Shown here piece by piece: positions 52,384 to 61,125 of a DNA stretch of 64,000 nucleotides. Both the position numbers and the translations under genes were made by a program. The stretch is from positions 24,004 through 88,003 of the forward strand of contig CAYZTA010000020.1 of assembly GCA_964481145.1 (NCBI GenBank). The letters run 5' to 3'. A model generated the notes under the pieces. That model made no database searches. It was not told the origin of the DNA and saw only the letters and a program-made list of their open reading frames with translations. The stretch is from Sandaracinus sp964481145 (GTDB lineage Bacteria > Myxococcota_A > Polyangia > Polyangiales > Sandaracinaceae). Position 1 is the stretch's first letter; every line of letters begins with the position of its first letter.

Positions 52384-53322
52384 ATGAGCTCTTCTCATAT
52401 GAGAGTCATTTGCGGGATGCTTGCGATATCGCTCCTCCAGGCCTGCAACGTGGGCATCTCCGACGTCGCCGAGGACCGAGATGGCGGCCCGAGCTTCGAT
52501 GCGCGCGTGGTCGCTCCACACACCGAGATCTGCGGCAATGGAATCGATGACGATGGCAACGGGCGAATCGACGACGGTTGCCCTTGTGGTCTTGGAGAGA
52601 CGCAGTCGTGCTTTCCTGGCATGGCTGCCCAGCACCGAATCGGACGTTGCGCGGAGGGCATTCAGACCTGCCGCGCTTCTGATGGACTCGAATGGGGAAA
52701 TTGGGGCGATTCACCATGTGAAGGCGCCGACGGAGAGATCGATCCTGGGTGCGTGTGCGAACCTGTCCCTGAAATCTGCGAAGACGGCATCGATAACGAT
52801 TGTGATGGAGTCATCGACGAGGCGGCTTGCACTCCTCGGTGGGGAGTGGATGGGGGCTTGGCCGATGGAGGGGCATCTTGCAGCATCGAGCGCTGTGGCA
52901 ACGGCGCGGATGATGATTGCGATGGGCAGGTCGACGAGCTCTGTGATCTGGCCTGCACGGAGATTCCGGCGGACTTCATTTATGTCGTCGATTCGTCGAG
53001 TGGTGAAGTCAGAGTTTCCGGTGTCTCTTCCGACGATGACAATCCATATCCCGAATCACCCCACTGCACGGGGACTCGATTCAACTTCGTTGTCTCCTTC
53101 GTGATCGGTGAAGATGGCCGGTATGCGGGTGGTGCCGTGAATGGAAGGACATTCGCTTCCTATCTCAATTGCGACACATTCTTGTGCATCTCAGGGCCTC
53201 TTCATGACTATGAGGAAAGTGGGCTCGTCGCACGTCGTGGAGAGACGAGGACGGTCGTGATCGGAACCCTAGATGCCGAGTCGGTGACAGCCTCTCTCCG
53301 CTACCTTGGGCCGATCCCGTGA
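52384..53322 (+). CDS. MopE-motif lipoprotein, copy C
   Basis: A 312-residue lipoprotein (lipobox LLQAC). It carries three MopE-like segments (CGNGIDDDGNG, CEDGIDNDCDG, CGNGADDDCDG) and the same C-terminal domain as copies A and B (GEDGRYAGG, LVARRGETRTVVI). GGGAG lies 5-6 bases before the ATG. It lies between two biosynthesis-like genes and is probably co-transcribed with the methyltransferase gene 17 bases upstream. A role as a surface binder or carrier of the product is pure inference. Confidence 0.82.
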   Translation: MSSSHMRVICGMLAISLLQACNVGISDVAEDRDGGPSFDARVVAPHTEICGNGIDDDGNGRIDDGCPCGLGETQSCFPGMAAQHRIGRCAEGIQTCRASDGLEWGNWGDSPCEGADGEIDPGCVCEPVPEICEDGIDNDCDGVIDEAACTPRWGVDGGLADGGASCSIERCGNGADDDCDGQVDELCDLACTEIPADFIYVVDSSSGEVRVSGVSSDDDNPYPESPHCTGTRFNFVVSFVIGEDGRYAGGAVNGRTFASYLNCDTFLCISGPLHDYEESGLVARRGETRTVVIGTLDAESVTASLRYLGPIP

Positions 53323-53327
53323 CTCGT

Positions 53328-53367
53328 TCGACGATTGTGTGAGACGAAACCCGATCGTGATGACACT
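53328..53367 (+). repeat. 40-base duplicated leader, copy 2
   Basis: Second copy of the element at 51212-51251, directly after the stop of lipoprotein copy C and about 50 bases before the flavin oxidase start. Homology continues upstream into the lipoprotein 3' ends (ccgatcccgt.actcg), with about 20 bases missing here. Confidence 0.85.
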
Positions 53368-53416
53368 GGGATGAGAGTCAGTTGGAGTCAAACATCCATC
53401 ATCGGAGCCGAATCAC

Positions 53417-55051
53417 ATGCATCAGAGTCAGATGGTCGTGCCCTCGACGCTCGCAGATGCGATCATGGCAGATGCGATCGAAGCGTGGCAGCAGCTCTTG
53501 GGCCCTCGATTCGTCGACATCGACGATGCGAGCCTCACCCGGATCGCCACGGCGACATTCCCCACTTCAGCGCGTGTGCCTGCCATTTTGCGTCCATCGA
53601 CTCGGGAAGAAGTGCAAGAGTGCGTTCGAATCGCGAATCGATTCAAGATTCCCATCTATCCAGTGAGCACCGGGAAAAACTGGGGATATGGATCGAGCGC
53701 GCCGATCGAAGATCGATGTGTGGTCATGCACCTGGGCCGGATGAACAAGATCTTGGACCTCGATCCGCAGAAGGCCACGGTCTCCATTCAGCCGGGTGTC
53801 ACCCAAGGGCAGCTCGCCGAATTCCTCCTTGCCTCCGGCTCCGACGTATGGGCGGACGTCACCGGATCGAGCGCGGGATGCAGTGTGATCGGCAATATCA
53901 TGGAGAGGGGGATTGGACATTCGGCCTACGGCAATCGCGTCTCGTACATCTGCTGCATGGAGGTGGTTCTCCCCAACGGTGAATGGATCGAGACTGGATT
54001 TGGAAAATACGACAACGCGCAAGCCAAACACGTCTACCCATGGGGCTTGGGCCCGTCTTTGGATGGGCTCTTCACCGAATCGAATCTGGGCATCGTGACC
54101 CGATTGACGCTTTGGCTGATGCCCAAGCCAGAGGCGTTCGAGTGCTTTTATTTCTCGGCGAGAGGACATGAAGGGCTGAGAGAGGTGGTCGATGCGCTAC
54201 AGCCTCTGAGGCTCCGTCGTGTCATCGAGAGTTCGGTCCATATCGGGAACAACTACAAGATGCTCAATGTGCACGGTCAATACCCGTGGAGGCAGGCCGG
54301 TGGGCAGACGCCGCTCCAGAGAGAGCTCCTGAGCTCGCTCTCGGCGTCGCTCGGCTGTGAGGACTGGAGTGGATCTGGAGCGCTCTACGGAACGAAAGGT
54401 CAAGTCCGAGAGGCCAAGCGCATGTTGCGGCGGGCTTTGGATGGAAAGGCCAAGCAGCTGCGGTTCATGAACGATCGCACGATCTCGATCATCAAGCGTT
54501 TCCCGCGTCTGCTCGGAGCCGTGACTGGGATTCATCTCGAGTCGTTCGTCCCTACGCTCGAGTCCGTTTATGGAATGCAGAAAGGCATTCCGTCGGACGT
54601 GACCATGCGAAGCGCCTATTGGCGCAAGAAGCAAGCGCCGCCAGAGTCCATGGATCCAGATCGAGATCGTTGTGGTCTGCTCTGGTATTCACCCGTCGCG
54701 CCTCTATCGGGCCACCACGCGATGTCGATTCATCGAATCGTAGAGGAGCTCACGGCGAAGTTTTCTTTCGAGCCGCTCATCTCGTTCGTGTTCATGTCCG
54801 AGCGGGCGATGTGCGCCGTGATCTCGATTGTGTACGATCGTGAGGTGGCCGGCGAGGACGAGAAGGCGATGGCATGCCACGACGCCATCGTCTCGGAGCT
54901 CGCCGCATCTGGATATTATTCATATCGCCTCGGTATCCAGAGCATGTCGAAGTTGCCTCCACATCACGACTCCTATCGCGAGCTGATCAAGACGATCAAA
55001 CGCTCTTTGGATCCCAATCGAGTGATCTCTCCTGGTCGATATGAGTTCTAA
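53417..55051 (+). CDS. VAO/4-cresol-dehydrogenase-type FAD oxidase
   Basis: A 544-residue cytoplasmic flavoprotein. The PCMH FAD domain spans about residues 50-225, with VSTGKNWGYGSSAP (GKNWGYG at 86-92) and the C-terminal DPNRVISPGRYEF tail typical of vanillyl-alcohol oxidase and 4-cresol dehydrogenase. Those enzymes oxidise para-substituted phenols via a quinone methide. A tyrosine-derived substrate would therefore fit. GGAG lies 8-9 bases before the ATG at 53417. The next gene follows after 44 bases. Confidence 0.87.
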   Translation: MHQSQMVVPSTLADAIMADAIEAWQQLLGPRFVDIDDASLTRIATATFPTSARVPAILRPSTREEVQECVRIANRFKIPIYPVSTGKNWGYGSSAPIEDRCVVMHLGRMNKILDLDPQKATVSIQPGVTQGQLAEFLLASGSDVWADVTGSSAGCSVIGNIMERGIGHSAYGNRVSYICCMEVVLPNGEWIETGFGKYDNAQAKHVYPWGLGPSLDGLFTESNLGIVTRLTLWLMPKPEAFECFYFSARGHEGLREVVDALQPLRLRRVIESSVHIGNNYKMLNVHGQYPWRQAGGQTPLQRELLSSLSASLGCEDWSGSGALYGTKGQVREAKRMLRRALDGKAKQLRFMNDRTISIIKRFPRLLGAVTGIHLESFVPTLESVYGMQKGIPSDVTMRSAYWRKKQAPPESMDPDRDRCGLLWYSPVAPLSGHHAMSIHRIVEELTAKFSFEPLISFVFMSERAMCAVISIVYDREVAGEDEKAMACHDAIVSELAASGYYSYRLGIQSMSKLPPHHDSYRELIKTIKRSLDPNRVISPGRYEF

Positions 55052-55095
55052 ACGAGCGTCGATATTCATCACATCCATATGTATGGAGGTTTCGA

Positions 55096-55980
55096 ATGAA
55101 GTTGCCTCAATTCATCATCGATCCGTGGATTCGTAGGAAGGCGCGCCTCGATTCGATCGATCTCGGGCGCTTTCAGATTCGACTCGCCCGGAGCGTGAAG
55201 GAATATGAAGACGCATTTCGTCTCATTCATTTGGCCTATGCCTATCAGGGTATCGAGCCGCTCAGAAGGATCGATTTGCGGATCACGGAGCAACATGTCC
55301 TCAGCGAAGCCGTGGTGCTCGTCGCCTACGAGAAAGAGCAGCTCGTGGGGACGGTCTCGGTGACGAAGGACTCTCCTGCAGGGGTGCCGCTCGACAAGGA
55401 TTATGATGCCGAGATCGCGACACTGCGGCGCTCCGGGGCGCAGATCTCCGAAATCGGCTCGCTCGCGCTCGTGAGGAGATGCTGGCATTCGGGCTTGATG
55501 CCGCTCCTCGGGTTGGCCGCGGCTCGCGTCTGCTTTCGGATTCATGGGAGCACTCACAACGTCATCGGAGTGCACCCCAAGGCAGCCCCCGTCTACCGCG
55601 CGATGTGGAACTTCCATCAGCTCGGGAGCGCTCATCAGCATGCAGAGCTCGAAGCACCCGTCATTGGGCTCGTTCAAGAGCGAGGGGCGGTGCGGAAGCA
55701 TCTCGAGCAGCATTATCGTGCGTATCCGAATGGATTGACTCCGATGGAGTATTGTTTTGGGGAGAAGTCGCCCTTGGGCCTCGAACTCCCCGAGGGCGTT
55801 GTCGGAGAGGCTTGGCCGCGTTTCAAAATGCCGCGCGAGGTATTCCGTTCGATCTTCATCATTCAAACGAATCATCTCGTCGATTTGAGTCCCGCGACAT
55901 TGGACCACCTGAGGACCCAGCGTTCGGAAGAGACGGTGGGAGTGAAAACCGAAGCCCCCAAGGCGTTGGAAGTCGTATGA
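55096..55980 (+). CDS. FeeM-like long-chain N-acyl amino acid synthase (GNAT fold)
   Basis: A 294-residue protein with GNAT-like blocks: an early RSVKEYEDAFRLIHLAYAYQG, a core VVLVAYEKEQLVGTVSVTKDSPAGVPLDKDY, then ISEIGSLALVRR and a later VIGVHPKAAPVYRAMW. This pattern matches the FeeM family (known from environmental DNA), which transfers long-chain acyl groups from acyl-ACP to amino acids such as Tyr. GGAGG is 6 bases before the ATG. The JmjC-like gene overlaps it by 4 bases. Assignment is by family pattern; the amino acid acceptor cannot be read from the sequence. Confidence 0.7.
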   Translation: MKLPQFIIDPWIRRKARLDSIDLGRFQIRLARSVKEYEDAFRLIHLAYAYQGIEPLRRIDLRITEQHVLSEAVVLVAYEKEQLVGTVSVTKDSPAGVPLDKDYDAEIATLRRSGAQISEIGSLALVRRCWHSGLMPLLGLAAARVCFRIHGSTHNVIGVHPKAAPVYRAMWNFHQLGSAHQHAELEAPVIGLVQERGAVRKHLEQHYRAYPNGLTPMEYCFGEKSPLGLELPEGVVGEAWPRFKMPREVFRSIFIIQTNHLVDLSPATLDHLRTQRSEETVGVKTEAPKALEVV

Positions 55981-56855
55981 AGCTCAACATCGAACGGATT
56001 TCAATCGATGAGTTTTGCCTCGAGCATTTCGTGTTCGATCGCTTGCGGCTGGAGATCCCTTTCATCGTGACGGGCGTTCGTGCGTGCGATCCGAACCGGG
56101 CGAGCCCGGAATACGTGAAGAGGCATTTCTCCTCCGAGTCGCGTAGACAAATGGGGTGGTACGACTCCGAGCTCGTCGACGATGACATGATTCGGATCCC
56201 ACCCATCGTGACCAAGATCTTGGAGAGGCCAGAGATGTCGCTGCGAGAGGCGCCCATGCGCCTCTTCATGCAACCTCGTGGGCACGTGACTCTCCCCCAT
56301 TATGACGGCAATAGTCTGCATGGAATGAATCTCCAAGTGGTGGGCCAGAAGAAGTGGATCATGACATCCCCACGGACGCCGCTGCCGATCATGCCTTTCA
56401 TGTTTGCGGGAATGGTCCGTCGAACATTCGTTTACGATCCTCGAAAGTACGATTTTTTCGAGTTCGAGACTCAGGTCGGAGATCTTTTGTTTCTGCCGAG
56501 ATATTGGTGTCACGAGGTGCACTCGCTCGATGAGATCAACCTCAATGTCAACTGGGTGTTTACCCCTGTGTTTCCCAATGAGCGAAGCCCATTGGGAAGG
56601 CGTGAGGTCGAGCTCTTGAAGCTCCGGAAAGCCTTCGCGTTCATCGACGAATCGTTTCCGGACACGCTCTCTGAGTACGGTGGTCGAGGCGAGGAGATCA
56701 CGGCCCGTTATACGGAGAACGTCACCATGGCTCGAGCGTTGACGAGGTTCGTCAAGGAAGTCGTCAACTATCCAAAGTTCCTCGTCCTGCTGCGTGAGTT
56801 GAAATCGAGGGCCCGCGAGTTTTCAGAGAACAACTTCAACGTGCCGAACCCGTGA
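55977..56855 (+). CDS. JmjC/cupin-8-type oxygenase
   Basis: About 292 residues from the ATG at 55977, inside the FeeM-like stop codon (ATGA). The fold is the double-stranded beta-helix of 2-oxoglutarate/Fe(II) hydroxylases: H108-x-D110 (LPHYDGNS), K125/K126 near the 2-oxoglutarate site (GQKKWIMTSP) and the distal H179 (RYWCHEV) with GDLLFLP before it. The metal triad H108, D110, H179 is therefore intact. It is likely to hydroxylate a small molecule or a protein side chain. The C-terminal 90 residues are helical. The frame is open upstream across the FeeM-like gene but reads as coding only from 55977. Confidence 0.82.
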   Translation: MKLNIERISIDEFCLEHFVFDRLRLEIPFIVTGVRACDPNRASPEYVKRHFSSESRRQMGWYDSELVDDDMIRIPPIVTKILERPEMSLREAPMRLFMQPRGHVTLPHYDGNSLHGMNLQVVGQKKWIMTSPRTPLPIMPFMFAGMVRRTFVYDPRKYDFFEFETQVGDLLFLPRYWCHEVHSLDEINLNVNWVFTPVFPNERSPLGRREVELLKLRKAFAFIDESFPDTLSEYGGRGEEITARYTENVTMARALTRFVKEVVNYPKFLVLLRELKSRAREFSENNFNVPNP

Positions 56856-56876
56856 AGCCTGTGTAACACTATCCAT

Positions 56877-58376
56877 GTGAACAACACTTTCGTGCCGGCG
56901 ATCCGGGTCTCCGAGGCGAACCAGAAGCCGGTCCGCAAAGATGGCGCATTCGTCCTCTTCTGGATGATCGGCGCGCGTCGTGTTCGTTACAACTTTGCGC
57001 TCGAACGAGCGATCGCGTGGGCCAAAGAACTCGATCGTCCGCTCGTCATTCTCGAGCCGTTGCGATGTGATTATCCGTACGCGAGTGATCGTTTTCATCG
57101 ATTCGTGATCGAAGGCATGCGCGATCACGCGCAAGCGCTCGAACGGAGCTTCGTAACCTACGTGCCGTGGATCGAGCGGGCGCGGCACGAGGGCAAGCAC
57201 ATGCTCGCCGCATATGCCTCGCATGCCTGCCTCATCGTCAGTGACCTCTCGGGTGTGCCGTGGATGCGTGGGATGCTCGATGCCGCAGCGGAGCGCGTGC
57301 CCGTCCGCGTCGAAGTCGTCGATGGGCTCGGGATCATGCCGATGCGCGCGAGTTCCAATGTGTTCCTCACTGCGCATTCGTTTCGTCGGTTCCTACAGAA
57401 GAGTTTGCCGGCACATCTCACGCACGTGCCCGCCTCCAATCCACTCAGGAATGTACATTTGCCTCGTCTCGAGGCACTTCCATCGGCGATCACATCGCGA
57501 TGGCCGATGGCGAGTCGCGACGAGCTCGAACATCCATCGGCTCTCATCGAGCGTCTTCCGATCGATCACACGATCGGCGCGGTGCCCGAACGTGGAGGAG
57601 GGACAGCCGCCACGGCGTTGCTGCGCGAGTTCGTGAAGGAGCGGCTCCCGCGGTATGCCGAGCGAAATCATCCCGACGCAGATGTTTGCTCGCGCCTCTC
57701 GGGGCATCTCCACTTCGGACATATCTCGGCGCATGAGATCTTGGATGCGATCGCACGTGAGACGGGGTGGACATCGGCTCAGGTCTCATCACGAGCAACA
57801 GGATCACGAGAAGGATGGTGGAACGCGAGCCCTACGGCCGATGCGTTTCTCGATCAGCTCGTCACATGGCGAGAGCTCGCGCAACTGCGTGCAGTTCATG
57901 ATCGACACGTGATGGAGTACGAGAGCATCCCCGAGTGGGCGCGACGCAGCCTTGCGTCCCATAAAAAAGACGAACGCCCCGCGATCTATGATCGGGTGCA
58001 ACTTGCCCAAGCAGAGACGGGGGATGAAGTATGGAATGCGGCGCAACGCCAACTTCTTTCCGAAGGGCGAATCCACAACTACGCGCGCATGCTCTGGGGA
58101 AAGCTCGTGCTCGCATGGCAAATGACGCCCGAAGAAGCTTTCGCGACGCTCATCGATTTGAATGATCGTTATTCGATCGATGGGCGCGATCCAAATTCAT
58201 GGGCGAACATCGCGTGGATTTTTGGCTCGTACGATCGCCCGTGGGGGCCCGAACGTCCTGTGTACGGAACCGTGCGCTATATGACGACGGATTCGGCGAA
58301 GCGAAAATTGCACATGAAGGCCTGGCTGCGTCGTTGGTCGGATCCGGTTACTGACGCACAGCTCGAGCTTCGATGA
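56877..58376 (+). CDS. phr: Class II CPD photolyase
   Basis: A 499-residue DNA-repair flavoprotein. It has an N-terminal alpha/beta domain (DGAFVLFWMIGARRVRYN) and a C-terminal helical FAD-binding domain with class II signatures: GRIHNYARMLWGKLVL, then NSWANIAWIFGSYDRPWGPERP. Class II photolyases split cyclobutane pyrimidine dimers using near-UV/blue light and are common in myxobacteria. The GTG start at 56877 fits, since the nearby ATG is out of frame. It follows the biosynthesis-like genes by 21 bases and may be transcribed with them. Confidence 0.92.
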   Translation: MNNTFVPAIRVSEANQKPVRKDGAFVLFWMIGARRVRYNFALERAIAWAKELDRPLVILEPLRCDYPYASDRFHRFVIEGMRDHAQALERSFVTYVPWIERARHEGKHMLAAYASHACLIVSDLSGVPWMRGMLDAAAERVPVRVEVVDGLGIMPMRASSNVFLTAHSFRRFLQKSLPAHLTHVPASNPLRNVHLPRLEALPSAITSRWPMASRDELEHPSALIERLPIDHTIGAVPERGGGTAATALLREFVKERLPRYAERNHPDADVCSRLSGHLHFGHISAHEILDAIARETGWTSAQVSSRATGSREGWWNASPTADAFLDQLVTWRELAQLRAVHDRHVMEYESIPEWARRSLASHKKDERPAIYDRVQLAQAETGDEVWNAAQRQLLSEGRIHNYARMLWGKLVLAWQMTPEEAFATLIDLNDRYSIDGRDPNSWANIAWIFGSYDRPWGPERPVYGTVRYMTTDSAKRKLHMKAWLRRWSDPVTDAQLELR

Positions 58377-58839
58377 GATCGGCGAAGAGGTCAGCGATCT
58401 CGTTCGCGCCCTCGCGATCGAGAATGCGACGCAGGTCACGGCGGAGCTGGGCGCGGCTGAAATCCGCAAATTCACCAAGGAATTCGCTGTCGGAGGGCAT
58501 CTCGAGGGTGCAGAACCGAGTGGTGCGCTGACGTCCATTGCAATAATCAGCGCGGCATGCAGCCGCCGCTTCGTCACGTGAAAATGCCTCCAAGGCCAAT
58601 GCGTCGCGGCAATGACGGCGAGCGAAGAGGCCGCTGCATTCGCGCATGAGTCGCGTAAATGTCGGTGCCGTTTCGGGTCCCTCCATCCTCGACAGCATCT
58701 CACCGCACCGCGAAAGCCCCGCCTCGTGCTCACGACGCGGCACCTCGATCGGCTCGGCCGTCGGCACCGAATCGGAGCTCGGTTCGGGATCACTACAGGC
58801 AGCCACGAGGGCGAGCATGACCATCGGAGCGAGACGCAT
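58348..58839 (-). CDS. Small lipoprotein
   Basis: A 163-residue lipoprotein (lipobox LVAAC), Cys-rich in the mature part. The C-terminal 60 residues are helical. It overlaps the photolyase 3' end by 29 bases on the opposite strand. No family is recognised. It is divergent from the outer-membrane protein gene with about 97 bases between. Confidence 0.6.
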   Translation of the reverse strand: MRLAPMVMLALVAACSDPEPSSDSVPTAEPIEVPRREHEAGLSRCGEMLSRMEGPETAPTFTRLMRECSGLFARRHCRDALALEAFSRDEAAAACRADYCNGRQRTTRFCTLEMPSDSEFLGEFADFSRAQLRRDLRRILDREGANEIADLFADLIEARAVRQ

Positions 58840-58935
58840 TCCGTCTGGTGTAGCGCGCCCGAGCCAAGGCGCTCGTACGAGATTTGAATCTCACGTCGTC
58901 CCGTATCGTCAGGCTATTCTTCACGGTTCGATCCT

Positions 58936-60051
58936 ATGCGCGCTCGCTTTGCTCTCTCGATCTTCGTGCTCGGCATCATGACGATGCCATCGCTTGCGCG
59001 TGCGCAGCGCGAGCTCGACGTCGAACGGTTCTCCCCTGCTCCCGATGGTGATGGCTTCTTGACGATCACCGGGACCCGCACTCCGGGCCCCTGGCGGTGG
59101 AATCTGGCGCTCTTCTTGAGCTATGCGAACCGCCCGCTGACAGCGCGCTTCGCCGATGGAACCATCCTTCCGATGGTCGATCATCGCTTGGGCGCAGATC
59201 TCCTCTTGCAGCTTGGCATCCTGGGGAGGTTCGCTGTGGTGATCGATGCGCCAATGGTGATCTATCAGTCAGGCGAATCGGGTCTCGTGGATGGCGGAGG
59301 CTCCTTGCGCTCGGTTGCGATTCGTGACCCACGAATCGCTGTTCGTGCACGAATCTTTGGTGAGGACGCCACCGAAGAGCGCGAACGACACGAAGGTGAA
59401 GGACTCGCGATTCAGGTCGCAGGACATCTTCCGATCGGGCACGAACAATCGTTTGCAGGGGAGGGCGCACCTCGACTCGATGTGCAACTCCTCGGCGATT
59501 TTCATCTTCTGGAATTTGGGATTGGAGCCACGATTGGATTTCGCCACCGCTTCGCGGAGCCACTCGTCTTGGGCGTGCCTTTTCGTAACGAGCTCTTCTT
59601 CGGTTTTGGAATTCAAGTTCCGGCTTATGTGATCGAGAATGTCTTCGTGATCACGGACCTCATGGTCTCGACTGATTTCGAACATGCATTCGGAAATGCT
59701 GCGAGCACCGCCGTCGATTGGCTCTTCGGATTTCGTGGGCGGTTCAAAGACATGGAGCTCACCCTTGCAGGAGGGGCTGGGCTCAGTCCGGGAGTGGGCG
59801 CTCCGACGTTTCGCACGCTCTTCGGGATTTCATGGGCTCCGCGCGTGCATGATCGCGACGCCGACGGCATCCGTGATGAGGACGATGCGTGTGTCACGTT
59901 GCCGGAAGACTTCGACGGGTACCTCGATGACGATGGTTGCCCCGAGCCAGACAATGACGGAGATCTCGTTCCCGATCTCGACGATCGTTGTCCCAATGAA
60001 GCGGCCGAGTTTGGGCGTGATCTCGATGATGATGGCTGTAACGACCCATGA
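58936..60051 (+). CDS. Outer-membrane beta-barrel protein with thrombospondin-3 repeats
   Basis: A 371-residue protein with a signal peptide (cleavage near SLARAQ). The barrel-like region (residues about 50-300) is followed by Ca2+-binding thrombospondin-type 3 repeats (DRDADGIRDEDDACVTL, DNDGDLVPDLDDRCP). Myxobacterial homologues usually continue into an OmpA peptidoglycan-binding domain; this one stops right after the repeats (CNDP). It is either a natural short form or a truncated gene. Confidence 0.8.
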   Translation: MRARFALSIFVLGIMTMPSLARAQRELDVERFSPAPDGDGFLTITGTRTPGPWRWNLALFLSYANRPLTARFADGTILPMVDHRLGADLLLQLGILGRFAVVIDAPMVIYQSGESGLVDGGGSLRSVAIRDPRIAVRARIFGEDATEERERHEGEGLAIQVAGHLPIGHEQSFAGEGAPRLDVQLLGDFHLLEFGIGATIGFRHRFAEPLVLGVPFRNELFFGFGIQVPAYVIENVFVITDLMVSTDFEHAFGNAASTAVDWLFGFRGRFKDMELTLAGGAGLSPGVGAPTFRTLFGISWAPRVHDRDADGIRDEDDACVTLPEDFDGYLDDDGCPEPDNDGDLVPDLDDRCPNEAAEFGRDLDDDGCNDP

Positions 60052-60141
60052 CCCATAGCGCGAGGAGTGTAGGAAGATGGCCTACCGTTCGAACGTATCC
60101 CGATTGACGTGGGCGATCGAGCGAGAGACGCTTTCGGGTCC

Positions 60142-61074
60142 ATGATGCCTTTTCGTCCTCTGCGGGGGCGGACGACCCATGTCGTTTTCTTCCTCGTGAT
60201 CGCGATGGCACTCACAATTGTGGGGCAGCTACCTGCGCTCGAGGCGCAAGATCGCAGCACGGTCATTCGCGTGCTGCGCGAGAGCCGTGATTTTCGAGCT
60301 CGTGTTCGAGCGGCTCTTGCGCTTGGTGCGAGTGCGGATCCATCGATGGCTGGGCCGCTCGCGGGTGCGCTTTCGGATCGTGAACCCGCAGTGCGTGCGG
60401 CTGCGGCATCAGGCCTTGGACGTCTTGGAAACCCCGAGGCGCTTCCTTCGCTCCAGCGTGCGTTGACCGATGCGTCGCCTCAAGTGCGCGAAGCGGCTCG
60501 AGCCGCCATTCGATCGATCGGTCCTGAGCCTCAGGCGGCCTCTGCACGGCCTGCATCCGATCCATTGCGTATGCCTTCTGTTGCCGTGCTGCCTCGAGAG
60601 CGAGACGTGGATTGGCGGCGTGTTCGATACGTGGTGGTCCTCGGAGCGCTTCAAAACCGGAGCGGATTCGAGACAGACCGACTCGCGCACATGTTTTCGA
60701 GCGAAGTGCAGCGACATCTGATTGTGCTTCGCGGCATCGCCACCTTGCAGGATGGCATCTCCTATCCGGTGGCGGAGAGGGAGATCGCGCGCCGTCGCCT
60801 TCCTCGAATTCGGCTCGAGGGCTCGATCAATCGCGTCCAACGTCAAGTGCGAGGTCGCGATGTGCAGGTGCGGTGCGAGGTCTCGCTCATGGTGTTGGAC
60901 GAACCCAGTCGGGCCATCCGAGCCGCCCTCAATGGGGCTGCGACGGGCTCTGAGCGCGCATCTCGAGCACGGGGGGAGCAGGACGTGCGGCTCGCGGATC
61001 AGGCGCTCCAGGGCGCCGTGCGGAGCGCCATGTCAGGGGCGGCCCAGGCGATCGCGAGCACGGCAGGTCGTTGA
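60142..61074 (+). CDS. Exported HEAT-repeat protein
   Basis: About 310 residues from the ATG at 60142, with a signal peptide (VVFFLVIAMALTIVG). Residues about 40-140 contain three or more HEAT units (RVRAALALGASADPSMAGPLAGALSDREPAVRAAAASGLGRLG). The rest is an alpha/beta domain (VVVLGALQNRSGF, RLEGSINRVQRQVRG) resembling the periplasmic parts of CsgG-like or TolB-like proteins, a comparison by eye only. An upstream in-frame start at 60109 exists. Confidence 0.7.
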   Translation: MMPFRPLRGRTTHVVFFLVIAMALTIVGQLPALEAQDRSTVIRVLRESRDFRARVRAALALGASADPSMAGPLAGALSDREPAVRAAAASGLGRLGNPEALPSLQRALTDASPQVREAARAAIRSIGPEPQAASARPASDPLRMPSVAVLPRERDVDWRRVRYVVVLGALQNRSGFETDRLAHMFSSEVQRHLIVLRGIATLQDGISYPVAEREIARRRLPRIRLEGSINRVQRQVRGRDVQVRCEVSLMVLDEPSRAIRAALNGAATGSERASRARGEQDVRLADQALQGAVRSAMSGAAQAIASTAGR

Positions 61075-61125
61075 TCTGCATCGTGACATCCCCACGCGCT
61101 CTTTTTTGATGTAGATTCCAGCACT

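Noticed and set aside
58925..58934. GGTTCGATCC, similar to a tRNA T-loop
   Set aside because: No acceptor stem, anticodon arm or D arm can be built around it; it lies just before a start codon.
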